The notes beneath the pieces are model-generated. The model saw nothing but the letters and a program-made list of their open reading frames with translations. It was not told the DNA's origin and ran no database searches. A stretch of DNA of 64,000 nucleotides from Acanthochromis polyacanthus (lineage: Eukaryota > Chordata > Actinopteri > Pomacentridae). The position numbers and the translations under genes are program-made. Below, in pieces: positions 1 to 12,223 of the stretch (position 1 is its first letter; the number at the start of each line of letters is the position of its first letter). Where the stretch lies: positions 20,888,358 to 20,952,357 of the forward strand of contig NC_067117.1 in assembly GCF_021347895.1 (NCBI RefSeq). The letters are read 5' to 3'.

Positions 1-238
1 ATTAGCAGATTCGGACTTTCAGATGGAAACAGGCTGTATTAATGTTTCCTAAAAGCACGAGTGGGCTTGTATGGTTTATGTTCCCCCATAAAATTTAGCG
101 GTTACTCTGTCAAAATGCCGTTAATATTCTGCCTCCAGCATAGCTCGTATGAGCTAAATCTTGTTAGCACAGTGCTAGGTAGCATGCTAGCACAACTGAC
201 TAGCTTGCTAATATGAAACAGCACCGGTTTCCGCCTAC

Positions 239-298
239 CTGTTGTTGGTCCTTGGGCTCTCCTGCCTTCCTTTTCCTGCTAACTGTTTTTCTCGCCAT
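239..298 (-). CDS. dcaf12: DCAF12 first coding exon (partial gene)
   Basis: This is the first coding exon of DDB1- and CUL4-associated factor 12, a WD40 substrate receptor of CRL4 ubiquitin ligases known to recognise C-terminal Glu-Glu degrons. On the minus strand, ATG at 298 opens 20 codons beginning MARKTVSRKRKAGEPKDQQQ. The exon ends at 239 on a good donor (CAG, then GTAGGCGG). The start matches human DCAF12 (MARKVVSRKRKA), whose N-terminus is a basic, nuclear-signal-like stretch. The ATG has A at -3 and G at +4. All later exons, including the WD40 repeats, lie left of position 1. The exon is too short to stand out as an ORF, and a longer ORF at 235-432 on the same strand is in another frame. 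The identity rests on about 12 matching residues plus neighbouring ubap1 and ube2r2, which also lie near DCAF12 in human 9p13.3. Confidence 0.82.
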
Positions 299-720
299 AA
301 TCTGACACACACAGTTCCCTCACCCACATGGAGGGTAAAAGTGACGCTGGACACTGGATCATATAATGGCGATATGCTATTTTGTTCCTTGGCCCTCGCT
401 GGCAGCGTCCAACGACGAGGAAGGGCGATCACATACGGGTGAGGTTGGTTAGTCGCAGGCTAAGACTATCGCTCAATTTCTATCGTTAGCCTGCTTCCCA
501 GCCTCGGAAATAATAGGACTCTCAGGCCGCCCAAACTACTCAGTTTTGTCAGAGTCGCTAGCTAAAGCCAGAGGCTTCACTCTTTTCCCCTGCCAGATCG
601 CGTCAGCAGCAACGGCGAAAGCATTGAGTAGCGCGCAGCCGCACTCATATTAAACATCAACAAAAACAAGGTCGTACGTGAACGGGAGCGTCATGCGTGC
701 GCGTTCACGCGATCTGCGTG
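299..720 (-). promoter_or_regulatory. Probable dcaf12 5' leader and promoter region
   Basis: This is the stretch just upstream of the dcaf12 start. It has more CpG and GC than the DNA beyond 730, for example around 395-430, 545-610 and 670-720. No TATA box is clear at a fixed distance and the transcription start cannot be placed. A short imperfect inverted repeat of the form gtgaacg/cgttcac lies near 680-710. Confidence 0.4.
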
Positions 721-3158
721 AGACCTTTTATCTGATCGGTGTGATCCGTCTGTTTGAAGAACATCATGTTTTGTTTTTTAGCAACAAAACTAATTCTACA
801 AGCAAATTGTTTCATACGTATAAAAATATGTATATAAATATGTAAATTAAACCTGCACATCTACACACATGCACTCAATAACAGTAAGTTATTCACTTCT
901 TAAATATAGGCAATATTTAATTACAAATGCTAACTTATCAAAAGTTTATGCTGACAAAAAAATGGAGTTCTGTTTATTTACTGTGATTCACAAAACTACA
1001 AATATTTAATTGTCATGTATCTGAGCTGTTATCTGACATTCTCTGGTATTACTGTGCTTATTGGGGCCTTCTAGTGGCCAACGGGAGACATTTGTAATCT
1101 CAGGCTAAATGAAAGAAATCACACATCTTTTATATTACATTCATCTAACAGTGGGCTTACCGTTTTTTTTTCTGAAGATGGCAGTTATTTATATAAGCAC
1201 CAATGTATGGTTGACACAGATGAGGAGTAAAATGAGGGACATTACCTCAGATCTGTGAACAGATTTTACACATGGCTTTGTAACTTTCCAGTTTGTTTGC
1301 CCTGATAACCACAGGCAGACTGCCTATGGCCTCTATTTGTTTGCATATTGGTCTTTTCTGCTGACTAAGCCTCACAGTTGGATGTTTCCAGCTGTCACTG
1401 ACAATACCTGGATGAACAATAATCTGTATTGTTGTGGTCTTGTTAAGTGAACAGAGAGAATAAAAATAGGTTTGCTGTAGTTTGTACTTCAACAGCTCAA
1501 CAGCTTCATTTATCACATTTAATCTGTTGTGAGAACACTTGGGAAAAAAAACATTACCAAATTGAGCTCAAAAAGCAAGACCAGCAACAATCAACAGTCT
1601 GACTAAAAAGATGTGCACATTTAATTGAGTATTTTTCAAATAATTCAAGGGGAAATTAAACATTTTAATAAATCACATTTGAGGAGCTTGGGAAAGAACA
1701 CTTAGCTCAACCATTTTTTTTATTATACTAATAAAATATTTCAATGCTCATAAGATTCATTATGTGGTGACTTAGATGTGAATCTGATATACAAACCCTT
1801 TAATGTGATCCCCAAAATGAGAATGTAGTTGCACTTCATCCCTGCACAACTTGAAAATCAGGACAGAAACAGTAGGAGGCATCAAATGGAGGAGGTCCAG
1901 ACCCATCTACACTGTAATACGCCCAACTTGTGGGAGTGTCAGAGAAGCAAGTGAACATCAACTTGCTCAACTGGTGATTACCAACACCACACTTGAATCA
2001 AGTATGGAGACAATAATACCACTTATGTGTTTGTCTGTTAGGTATGTACACCTGTCTTCTTAATCGTGGTAAATAAAAAGGCATTTAAAAAAAGTGAAAA
2101 CACTCACTTCATGTCAACCACATATCAGACTTAAAACACTGGCTAAAGAAACTAGGTCTAATATTGCTCATGACAGATTATTCCCGTCCATTAGGGATGC
2201 AAACACCAAAAAAAAATTTGATTCCAGGATAGATTTAGGATGTTTCCAGTTTGGAAAATTAATTCAACGTGAGCCCATCCTTGTGGCTTGAATGGTTCTC
2301 TATATTCTGCAGACATTTTGTCACTACTAATGGTTTCTATCAAACAAGTAAAATGAGATCTGTATTGGCAATAAAACACACTAACTGGTTTGTTCTCAAG
2401 CAGAGCGTAGTGGTTAGAAATGTTCTACTTGCACTTGATCAGAGGACAGAAAATTGGACCTGTCCCAAGCAAAGTGCCAGTTTTATGAGTCACATTTTGC
2501 AAACTTTAAGCCCTTAATCTGTTGCCATGCCTCTCACAATCCCCATCAAAACCACAGAGCTCAAGATTATGAAAATCTTTGCTATCTTTGCGCGTGGTGC
2601 AGCTGCATGCTTTTTAAACATATAACCCGGGAGGTCCATCACATACTGATAAAAACAATGATTTTCTTTTTTAAAACTGCAATTAACGTCTGGAAAAGTA
2701 TTTTTGATTATTTTAAAATTTCCATTTGGGACTGTGGAGATGCAAACCCAACAAAATCAAGAACACTCATTTCATATTTCGCATGAGGAAAAACAGTGGA
2801 CAAGTCAATAAACCAAAGTCTTGTTTGATTCAATTTGGTCAAATGAAATCCAATAACAGAGAATGAATGATAGAAATCACTGAAATCAAACCTTTTCTAG
2901 TTTCATCCAATTTTCCAGCAAGGCCTAAAGGCCATTACTTATCTCCCAAGAAATAATTGAGGCTCAAAGTGCCAGTCAACAGTCACACAATATGAATCTC
3001 TATTGCACTGGGATGTGGCTGCAAAACAACCCTCCATTTACAATTTGTTTCTCGTATTTTTAAACCACTCACTCTTTTCCAGTCTGCAAACAAAAGTTCA
3101 TGACCGTTAAAGTGTCACGTTTGTAAGTTAACATATCTTACATTACCATATCAAACTA
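721..3158. other. Intergenic DNA between dcaf12 and the ubap1 3' UTR
   Basis: This is AT-rich DNA with no supported gene. The longest minus-strand ORF (1247-1516, 89 codons) is flanked by splice-like AG and GT sequences but matches no family I know. Possible minus-strand poly(A) signals (TTTATT on plus) occur at 1718-1723 and 3159-3164, so part of this stretch could be a longer ubap1 3' UTR. Confidence 0.5.
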
Positions 3159-4191
3159 TTTATTTTTAAATCAAAGTGTCAGTGTAGTATTTTAAATAAG
3201 CTGATAACTATGAAACGTGTGCCTGTGAAGTATGTGACACATCAGTGCCAGTGGGTCATGGGAGATTTCTAAATTTCCTACACAGGAACTTTCCCCATGT
3301 CTTCCCATTCCTTTAACAGGCTATTCCAGTGCAGGTAAAGAGCATACTGGGGCAGTAGTACTCTTGTGTTCTGAGTTATAATGACTAATGATCTATAATG
3401 CAATTCCTAAAACAGAAAGCAAAGAAATGGAATCTTTAAACTGACATGAAAAAGTGCCCAAAATGAACAGAAAAACAGACATGAGTGAATGAAAGCATAA
3501 AGCAAAACAAAAATAGGTGCAGGGCACCACAGCACAGAGGGCACTTCTTGAGAATCAGTTCTCTGTCAGGTGACTGTGCCTTTTTTCCTCTCTGTCTTGT
3601 TTTCTTTCTTTTTTTTTTTTCAAATTTTTAACATCAGTTGTTTCAGTGTAAGGAGCCTCCTCAAGGCCCCCTGTCCCCACCACCATTTACTAGATCTGCA
3701 GTGAGCAGTGGAAGATGGCAGCTTAGTTGTTTGGGAGTTTCCAAGGTTCACACTGGTCTTTCGGTGGTACACTAAGAGCCCATCACTAGCTCCCCCTTAT
3801 TCAGTTCTGCAGTTTTGCCTGCAGTCAGATAAAGACTTCCAAGTGGAAGCAAATCAGAATGGCATCAAAATGCCACAGCCCAATTCTTTCTTTTTCCCAT
3901 TCCCAGCTTAGTCATTCCTCCTGTTGTTGAATAACTGAACTGTACCAAATACACCACCATGAAGAATGGTTACAGTTTAACCTCCTCCACTCTAGGCACA
4001 CAGTCTTTAAGAAGTGCTGAGACACAATACGTTTTAGCACAGAGAGAAATACAACAGTCTTCCAGCTGTTCCTTCCATAGCCAAGGGAAGGGCAGGGCAT
4101 GGTGTGATAGGGCAGGCAGAAGGAAAGGGACTGTTGGGTGGTAGCGAGAGGCATGCCCTGGGTAGAGCTTTGGTGAGCTGGCTGGCTTGGC
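3159..4191 (-). other. Probable ubap1 3' UTR
   Basis: This lies directly downstream of the ubap1 stop (4194-4192) on the minus strand. The first minus-strand AATAAA hexamer I noted is at 3164-3159, which would give a 3' UTR of about 1 kb. Another at 1723-1718 would extend it. A poly-T run at 3608-3620 reads as A-rich on the transcript. The end is inferred from the hexamer only. Confidence 0.4.
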
Positions 4192-7018
4192 TCAGCTAGC
4201 TGTGGCACGAGCCATTAGGTCCTCCAGCGCCTTGTCCTGATCATTGTTGTGGACTAGCAGCACCTCTTTGATGGCATCACGCTCAAATCCCATTTCACCA
4301 AATCTTGACATTAGCTCAAGAAACTGCAAGGCCTATAAAGGATGAAAAAAATGATAAAACTATGATAAAATCTTCTAACATTTTTGCCTTTCACTGAATT
4401 GAACTTAAGACATATAAACAACATGTATTAATGTTTCCTATGTTCTTCAGATGTACAAGTATGTCATGGCAAAATGTACAAACCTTTTCTTCTGAGCACT
4501 GGTACATCTCTAAACATTCTTCCACTGCACTTGCATCAAAGCCCCGCTCACACAGACGATCATGGACAAACAGATAGTCCAGTACCTTGGGCAGACAATA
4601 AGCAACTGTTAATCATGTGTCTTGTAAGCATACATGGTTAGCTTATAGTCTCTTTCTATAAATGACAAGTAAAAGAGCAATATGGTGCTCTCACTTTTTC
4701 TTACGGAGATAGGGTTGTATACAGTAAACAGTAACAACCTCATATTATTGCTTTGTAGGGCTAATTTATTACTCTTAATCCTATTTTTTCTGCTGTATTA
4801 ACTTATTATACTAGATAACAGTTACCATAACAAAAACAATAGCAGCTGTACAGAACCTGACCCAATGCCACAACTTTTGAGACAGTCAGGGTGGTGCTAC
4901 TGAGTTTCTGAGTACTGAAGAACTAAATTTCACTTCAGGGATGAATAAAGTGATTCTATTCTAACCATTTATTTTAATGCTATATTTGAAGATGTATTGT
5001 ATTGAGCTTCACTGTCCACAATCACAAAAGCATACAAATAAAATGATTAAAAAGCTAAACATCAGATAGTTCATGTGTTAGTAATCCAGATTTCTGTGCA
5101 CTGCATGAAAGAGAGTGTCACCTGCTCCACGTTCTGCCCTTGTCTTTGCATGGCCCGTAGGACACCTTCATAGGAGTAGCCCATGCCCACAAGCGTTTCC
5201 ACACACTGACGTTCACCGGGATTCATGCTGAGAAGGGCTCCACCACACGGCAGACCAGCAGAACCTGATCCTGGGTTGGCCTTGTAAAAACACGAGTGAA
5301 TATAAATAAAGCTCTAAGACTTTATTACATTCTTATTTACCATCAATGGTAAATCTTCACCCCTATGTTGCATACTAACTACAGAAATAATTATTCACAT
5401 ATGCAGTGTATACTCTCATACTTACTGGCTTTGGTGTGCCACTCTTGGTGTGGCAGGGTGGCTCAGGTGTAACAATAACTTGAGTCCTGGGTAGGGTTGG
5501 TGGGCTGCCATTAGGCAGACTTTGTCGGGGAGCAGGAATGGGTGCAGGGAGTGGACTGTACCTAACTGGTTCTGGGTCACCAGAATCAGAGAGCTTGGGA
5601 AAAGTCAGAGAGCGAATATTGCAGGGTCGATCGTCCGTATCAAACCCTGCTCTTCCATGATGCCCAACTCTGTCCATGTCCAGCAAGTTAACCAACCCAT
5701 TGGGTTTGTGGGTAAAGCCTGGTTTGGCCGAGAGGCTGGTGTTGGTGCTGGGTGGAGATGGACTGTTTCCTCGTGAGGCTGACCCTGGCTGAGAGACCTC
5801 TGGTGGGGACACAGAAGGAGGAGGCTGAGGTTGAGGCTGCGGTTGGGGCTGGCTCTGAAGGATGCTCCTTAGCTCTTCTTTGTCATCTAAAGTTTTGAGC
5901 TCCAGCTTGTCAAAGGGGTCTTCTTCCCGCTCAAAATCAGCTAGATTGAGACTGTGGGGCTGAGGAGTGCTAGGCTGGGTATTCCTGGGGCCAAGGCTTG
6001 GGGCTGGCAGTGGCGTGAGAATGGCATTATGGCTCAGCCCTGCCAAAACAGGGTTCAATGCTGGTGGTGGAAGGTCCTGGTCCTCAGCAGCAGAAAGGTG
6101 TTTTCTCTCTCCACTGCCATCAGTGTCCTGGGCCTGGCTCAAACACTCCCTGCTCTCTGCCTCCTGCTGGGCTGCTGCCTCTTCTGCTCTGGCCTCTGCT
6201 GCTCTGGCCTCAGCTAGTTCTAGCCCCCAGCGCACACTGCGTCTCTCCAGAGTGAAGTCATACTGTTGAGGATGTAGTAAGAGGACGAAAGAGGATAATG
6301 TGCAAAGAAGGCGCAGAGTAACAAAGAAAATTTTTATTCTATTAATAATTATTAGTTTAACAGTCCCTTGTTATTACACCTCCAGCCTAATGTCTAGAAC
6401 TTGAATATCAAGACTTGACTAAACTGAAGATTGGAGGTTGTTGTAAATTCTGCACCATACTACTGTAAAATATAAAAGGTACATTTTTCAAACAGATGTA
6501 CTCAACTCTTAGCAACAACAAAAATAACTTCTTGCATCAAACTGCTGTCCACTGACAGCATGTTCTTGGCTACAACTCTCTGCTCAAATGTCTATGACTT
6601 GACTGCATACAATGAAATCTGACCAAAAGTATGACGTGCACAGCTAAATGCAGGCCTCAAATAACACCAGTTCAAAATCAAGATCTTTCCTGTACCTGAC
6701 TTACCTGTGTGTCCAAAAGTAAAGAGCCACATTCTGGCAGACAGAAACCAACAGGCAGCCCCACTTTGGCTGGACAGCGGAATTTATCATTTATTTTGAA
6801 AGGAACATCATCAAGGTAGCTGATGGGTCCTGTATACAAAAAACAAAGTGTATGTATATATTAGAAAAATAGACACCAGAATTACAAACACCCGTACACT
6901 TTGAATATACACTTAACTCAGAGCTCAAAACATCAGTGTAATTTAACAGTAAATCAAGAGAATTAAAAAAGCCCTTACCATTGTTGTATGCATCTGTTCC
7001 AGACTTCCTCGCAGCCAT
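4192..7018 (-). CDS. ubap1: UBAP1, ESCRT-I subunit (7-exon gene, 6 coding)
   Basis: Ubiquitin-associated protein 1 is an ESCRT-I subunit that helps sort ubiquitinated membrane proteins into multivesicular endosomes. Coding exons on the minus strand are 7018-6979, 6829-6705, 6262-5426, 5280-5122, 4585-4484 and 4332-4192. All junctions are GT-AG and in phase, giving 467 aa (human 502). The N-terminal UMA region reads [17 protein letters not shown], then [13 protein letters not shown]. The large exon carries the conserved core [18 protein letters not shown], followed by a Gln-Pro dipeptide repeat and a Ser/Pro-rich linker. The last three exons encode the tandem UBA (SOUBA) module: [20 protein letters not shown], then [20 protein letters not shown], ending [11 protein letters not shown]. 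The start fits because exon 2 places a TAA stop directly before the ATG. N-terminal divergence beside YDF, compared with human, is the main difference. Identity is secure. Confidence 0.95.
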
Positions 7019-8401
7019 TTAGAGTCACTGAAAACATAAATGAGTTTCCAAGTTAGTGAACAAGAGTTGATAATTACAAGCCACAGGCCAGCGTTTCTTC
7101 AAATGGTGCTACAGTATGAAAACAACCAAAAATGGATTTCCACAGTTTTGCTTGCACCCGCCTTCACATGAAGTGTTCAGTCAGATATGGTGTTTTCTGA
7201 CAATACGGTACAGTACGTCTTTCAAAAAGAAAACAGTCACATAGAACAGTTTTAATCGAAGCACAAGTGACACTTTATCACATGCCAGTGCAAATTATCC
7301 CCCATTCATTCTTTGTGTATTAGCTACTTTGAATCTTAAGTCACATAATCCAGTTATTTGGTCATGCTGTTCAACAATGCCTCACATTATCAGCACAGAG
7401 AAGCCACTGTTTTCAATCTGAGAAGCACGGAACTTTGATCTGTGTGTTGGTGGGGGCCAATAATCATTATAAAACATGACTGATATGACCCATTTACCCA
7501 GTTAACTTGTTTGTAAAAAGAACTTAAAACTCTGGTAGACTACTGTTTAAATAAACAATCTAGTTATTTACAGACATATTGTGATGGTTTTGCTAACACT
7601 TCCCACATCGTTGAAAACAAACACCACACTCTACAGTCTACCACACATAACCAGCGTGTATCTCGCTCTATTGGGAATTCTAAAGTGAAAGCGTCAACAG
7701 TTTAGCTTTGTATTTACCTTGGACTTAGTGGCTAATAGTAGTTAGAGACAATGTTTTCTGACATCCGAGCACACATGCTGCCGTTTCGTAGCTATTTTAA
7801 CAACTTAGCTAGTACACAGAGTGGAGCAAACATCATCGCATCACTGGACAACTGGTCATGGTAAATGGGTTAGCTAACTTAGGGTGAGCTCAGTTACGTC
7901 TAACTTAAAACGAAAACGACAGGCGTATCTCAACACATTTTCTGGCACATTTTTGTTAAAAGAGGTAATTTCAAGGCTCCCAACTGCCACGTCTGGCTCA
8001 TAAAAGTAGCTAAGGGAGGCAATTAAGTAAGATATTCTAATTAGCCACTTAAGTCATGTCACTTCAGTTATGATAGCCGTAGCTACAAGCTAAGCTATTT
8101 GTATCTTTGGTTACTCCTAGCTCAATACGCTAACAGCTAGCAAACAGTGAGAAGTCAGCGTCGCGTACGGCGTTAGCTTAGCTGATATTACGGGAACATA
8201 GAGGCCAAATATATAAATTCACTGAGAATCCCCACCAGACACTGGGTAATAGACTTGGGGGAATGCCACTGTTCATACTAATACGCTTAGATTCGCCAGT
8301 GGCCTGGTTCTAACGTTATGTGGCCGGATAGGACTGCTGTCTCTGCTGCCACCGCCCCTCACATAAAACTGAAGTCACACATAAACACAGAGCCCTCTCA
8401 C

Positions 8402-8580
8402 CAGTGTCGGCTCCGTCTTGTCCTTTCAAAATTCAAACGACGTCTTTTCGCGGTGGCACTCCAATTTAAACTGTTCTCCGTGTGAGTTTTATTTATACTG
8501 AAACCTCTTTCCTGCTTCAGCGTAGGTCGCCATCTTGATTTGTCAAGCTCCCTGCCACTGGTTCCTGTTTGACGTCACTC
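8402..8580 (-). promoter_or_regulatory. ubap1 non-coding exon 1 and promoter, with CRE and YY1-like site
   Basis: A non-coding first exon is inferred because a donor (CTG, then GTGAGAGG) ends at 8402 and the coding exon 2 acceptor lies at 7029-7028, giving a 1.37 kb intron 1. Just upstream, TGACGTCA at 8570-8577 is a perfect cAMP-response element. Minus-strand CAAGATGGCGAC near 8538-8527 matches the YY1 core often found at housekeeping gene starts. If transcription begins before that site, its ATG opens a 14-codon upstream ORF. The region is CpG-rich relative to its flanks. Confidence 0.6.
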
Positions 8581-8599
8581 CGACATGACGTGTGATCGT

Positions 8600-10160
8600 G
8601 ACTCTTCAGTGTATTGTAACTACCACTATTTTTCTATCAATTAATCTAGCACAATTAATCGATTAATCTAAACTGCTCATTTTTCTCAAAAAGCAAACTA
8701 TTCAATATGTAACATTTGTTTATATTTTGTACAGTGCTGCATTTGTTTACATTTTGTCATTTTGTACAGTGCTGCATTATACTGTATAATTAACATAATA
8801 ATATAAAGTGAAAACCCAAACAGGATTTAAAAAATAAATTTAGAAAAGAGGGATTATTATTTAAGTCAGTAGTGCAACTCTAAAAGAGATCCAAGTTTCA
8901 AATAAATCCTTTAACAAAGCACAGACTAGCTAGAGCAACTTCTTTCCTCCTTGTTGTACAATTGCTCTCTGGCTTTGGTAGTAGCACTGAATTTTATGAA
9001 AATACAGTCGATTTCATCGTTTTGCTGTCGACTTTAACTTCCGGGTATGGTGAGTTCATCAGGCAATGTCACAGTTCGAAAATCAGTAAATAAGTGAGTC
9101 ATAGCAGTAGCTTGAGAGGGACTGCATGTTAACATGTTGTCTTAATATGTTACACTTCAGTCACTGTTTCACACAGAAATGCTTCTACTTGTTCCATAGT
9201 TTCACAACAGAACCAAAACATATAAATGAGAAAGAACAGCTTAATTGGAAATTCAACTATGTTAAAACATTGTATAAGTAAACAGAAAAAAAGCAAACAA
9301 ATGCTAAGTCACCTTTGTGTGTTTTTCCTTCAAGTGTTTGTACAATGTGCTGTACTTCTATGACATTCCATTGAAACGGCACAGGTCACAAACCACCTTT
9401 TTGTTCTGTGTTAATCTGAAGTACTCATATATTGCTGAAAGCCATGGATCTTTAGAAACTTTTGCATATAACTGAGTTTGACTCTACTGCTGCCATTGTC
9501 TAAAACTGTAGCACAGCTATGGCCGTCATTATGACACAACAACCATGCAGTTATTATGAAGAAAAAAAATTGTTATAATGAACTCAATGCACTGAAAAGA
9601 AATAGTGATGGTGATGAATTCTGAGCACCAATGTCATTCAGTTAAATTCACTTTGTTGCATTAATTTAAAAGTCTGAGGTTGACAACGGTTATTTGTAGT
9701 GCATGCTATGTTTATTGTAGTGTTTGTCAGATATATGAAAATATGTTCATTCCTACATGATTATGATGACTGCCCTGACATGGATTGTTATATTGCCTTT
9801 TAATGCATTTCATCTTGACCCTAAGTAAGCTGACTGATATGCTGGATCCTCTAAGAACTGGTGTTGACAGATTGATTCAATCTTGTCATTTCATTAAATT
9901 CTGAAATGGTGGTCATTAGATTCACTTAATTCACTTAGAATGCCATGTACAACTTTAACACTAAGAAGACATCTGTATATATTTGGAAATGACTGCAGCA
10001 TGGTGCACTAGTTGATCTATCAATTAGTTTATATTATTCTAAAGATGAATCATTAAAATTAATATATTTTGAGATATATGAATAATAATCCAAATGGACT
10101 CTAACAAACACCACATGCCAAATATAAATGACCTTTTCCATAATTTCATAATCTCAATAG
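8600..10160. other. Intergenic DNA between the ubap1 promoter and the hAT element
   Basis: This is AT-rich DNA without a supported gene. A short direct duplication (tttgtacagtgctgcat) occurs twice between about 8730 and 8780. Nothing else is recognised. Confidence 0.5.
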
Positions 10161-10425
10161 GTTTTAGGTAGGAATGTGCACAACTAGTCGTTTAATCGTT
10201 TAACTGCCTGCTCATTTATTAAACAATTAGTATTTTACTCGTCGGTTAAACGCTGCATTAAGCATCATGTACCTTGCTCTTTGCGCCTCTGCCTCGGCTT
10301 CTTTGTAAACAGGCTGAGCAGCCAGGGAGAAAATTGCTCCTCCTCCCCTCCCCTCACACGCACACGTATCAGGGGGCAGGGCCACACAGTTTGGGGAAGA
10401 AAGTTTGGAAAGGTAAAGTGGGAAG

Positions 10426-10539
10426 ATGGCGACGCTCCCGCGTAAGAAAATCAGCACCGTTTGGCAGTATTTTGATGCAGCAGATGACAACAAGGTCGCC
10501 TGTCGGCTGCGTAAGCAGAAACCAGTGTTGCCAACTTAG
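10426..10539 (+). pseudogene. Remnant of a BED zinc-finger hAT transposase N-terminus
   Basis: ATG at 10426 opens 37 codons ending at TAG 10537-10539. The peptide MATLPRKKISTVWQYFDAAD then NKVACRLRKQ resembles the start of ZBED/hAT transposases, in which Ser-x-x-Trp-x-x-Phe is followed by a Cys-x-x-Cys zinc pair. Here the second Cys position is Arg (CRLR), so the finger could not close. The frame then runs into a different repeat. It is a fossil, useful mainly for classing the surrounding element as hAT. Confidence 0.6.
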
Positions 10540-10573
10540 CGACTTTCTCGCTAAATCTAGCGACTTTCCAAAG

Positions 10574-10948
10574 CGTCCTAGCGACTTCCATCTATTCATT
10601 TTCTATACACGCTTTATCCTCACTAGGGTCACGGGGGGTGCTCGAGCCTATCTCAGCTCACTCGGGCCAGGGGACACCCTGGACAGCTCACCAGTGTGTC
10701 GCAGGGCTACATATACAGACAAACAATCACACCTACGGGCAATTTAGAGTTATCAATTAACCTCAGCATATTTTTGGACTGTGGGAGGAAGCCGGAGTGC
10801 CCGGAGAAAACCCATGCATGCACAGGGAGAACATGCAAACTCCATGCAGAAAGATCCCAGGCCCACCCTGGGATTTGAACCAGGGATCTTCTTGCTGCAA
10901 GGCGAAAGTGCTAACCACTACTCCACTGTGCAGCCGTCCTAGCAACTT
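10574..10948 (-). mobile_element. tRNA-derived SINE nested in the hAT element
   Basis: The SINE body is 10588-10934, in minus orientation. Its tRNA-like head is at the right end, where the minus strand reads an A box (tggagtagtggttagcac) and a B box (ggttcaaatcc). Imperfect 14-bp target duplications flank it, cgtcctagcgactt at 10574-10587 and cgtcctagcaactt at 10935-10948, with one mismatch. The body is the same family as the copy at 17727-18095. It interrupts a repeat with recurring tagcgactt motifs. Confidence 0.85.
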
Positions 10949-11266
10949 TTTTTGTCAAAAGGGACTAGCGACAAATCTAGTGACTTTTTCTGCCGTTTTG
11001 GAGACTGACAGGAAAACTCGGATCATTCTGCAGTTACTGTCCTCAACAAGCAGCAGGTGCTGCTGTGAGCTCCTGCCCGTCCCAAAGCACAGGCTGTCAG
11101 TCCAGTAACCCCGCAGCAGTCCCAGTATCTGATTAGAGGAGACGCACATCACTCCGCGGCCAGACGGCAGATGAATCCCGCATGTGCAAAGTCAGTACAG
11201 ATCCCATCCAGACTTATGGAGCGGGATATAAATGAAAATGTTTCTTCACTGTCATTATGTGGCTTT

Positions 11267-12223
11267 ATAGACCCTTTATTTGTTTACAAACATTGTGACG
11301 TTTTATGTGGGCGGGGCTTATGCTGGAGGCAAAAGCAGAGCGAGAAGTCAAGCGGGACTGGGAGTATATCGTTTGCGCTGGGAGTTTGCGCTGCAAACTC
11401 GAGCATTTTTAACCCGTTAAACTTCAATGTACCGCCAGCGGTACACTTACTAATTTGCATAGGAATTTAAAGAATGTCTGAAGGCTGCAAACGCGATTAT
11501 ATAAACACTATACGCCGATGGAAAGCTTAGATTCTCATGAATCCACCGGTATAAACCACTTTCAGATGTGATTACCACAGCAGGTAATATAAACACATTT
11601 GTCCGGCAAAAACGAATATCCATCCATCCTTTCTCTATACACGGCTTTAACGTACACAGCGCGACTCACATTTCCAGGTTCATTATTACACACAGATGAA
11701 AATATTCCACAAAAAACGGCCATAATCCAACCTTGGACATCCAGACGACACAAGCCAGTAAACTATTTTGTCCAAAACATGTCTTGAAGTCGGTATATAA
11801 TCCACGAATCGGTCGTTTTCAAGGAAATGCACCTCGCGATGCGTGTCCAATATTCCCTTTATTTCTCGTCATATTTTTTATTTACAAATAGAATATTAGC
11901 GATTTTTTGTACTGAAAATGGCTGGAATTGACTGCAGCTGAGCCGTCTCTGTCCAGTCTTTTCGCCTCAGTGCATTTAACCACAACTATCTTCGTTCCCT
12001 CTGAGCACGAGTGTTCAGTGGAATCCTATAAAACTTTAATTTGCGTTCGCCAATGTCATTCCTCATATTCTGGCATCCAAAAACACAGCAGGACGACATT
12101 TTAGAAAAGTTGATAGAGCCTAGTCCCTCAGTCTTTCGCCTTTCGGTCACGGCCGTGGGCTTCCTTTTTGCCTCCAGCTAAAGCTGTGACGTCATTCGTG
12201 ACGTGGGTCATTAAAGGGTCTAT
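11267..12223. repeat. Inverted-repeat element inside the hAT transposon (unclassified)
   Basis: ATAGACCCTTTA at 11267-11278 is matched on the opposite strand at 12223-12212. A second shared inner motif, gctggaggcaaaa, follows inside each arm, so the inverted repeat is about 60 bp and imperfect. No clear target duplication was found beyond TA/AT. The interior has no coding capacity that I recognise. The superfamily is not assigned. Confidence 0.5.

Noticed and set aside
1247..1516. 89-codon minus-strand ORF with splice-like flanks
   Set aside because: It matches no family I recognise, ends at a stop before the donor-like site, and has no partner exons. It is probably chance.
10274..10747. 157-codon plus-strand ORF
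   Set aside because: It runs across the hAT element, the tagcgactt repeat and the SINE in unrelated frames. The supported frame is the BED one at 10426.
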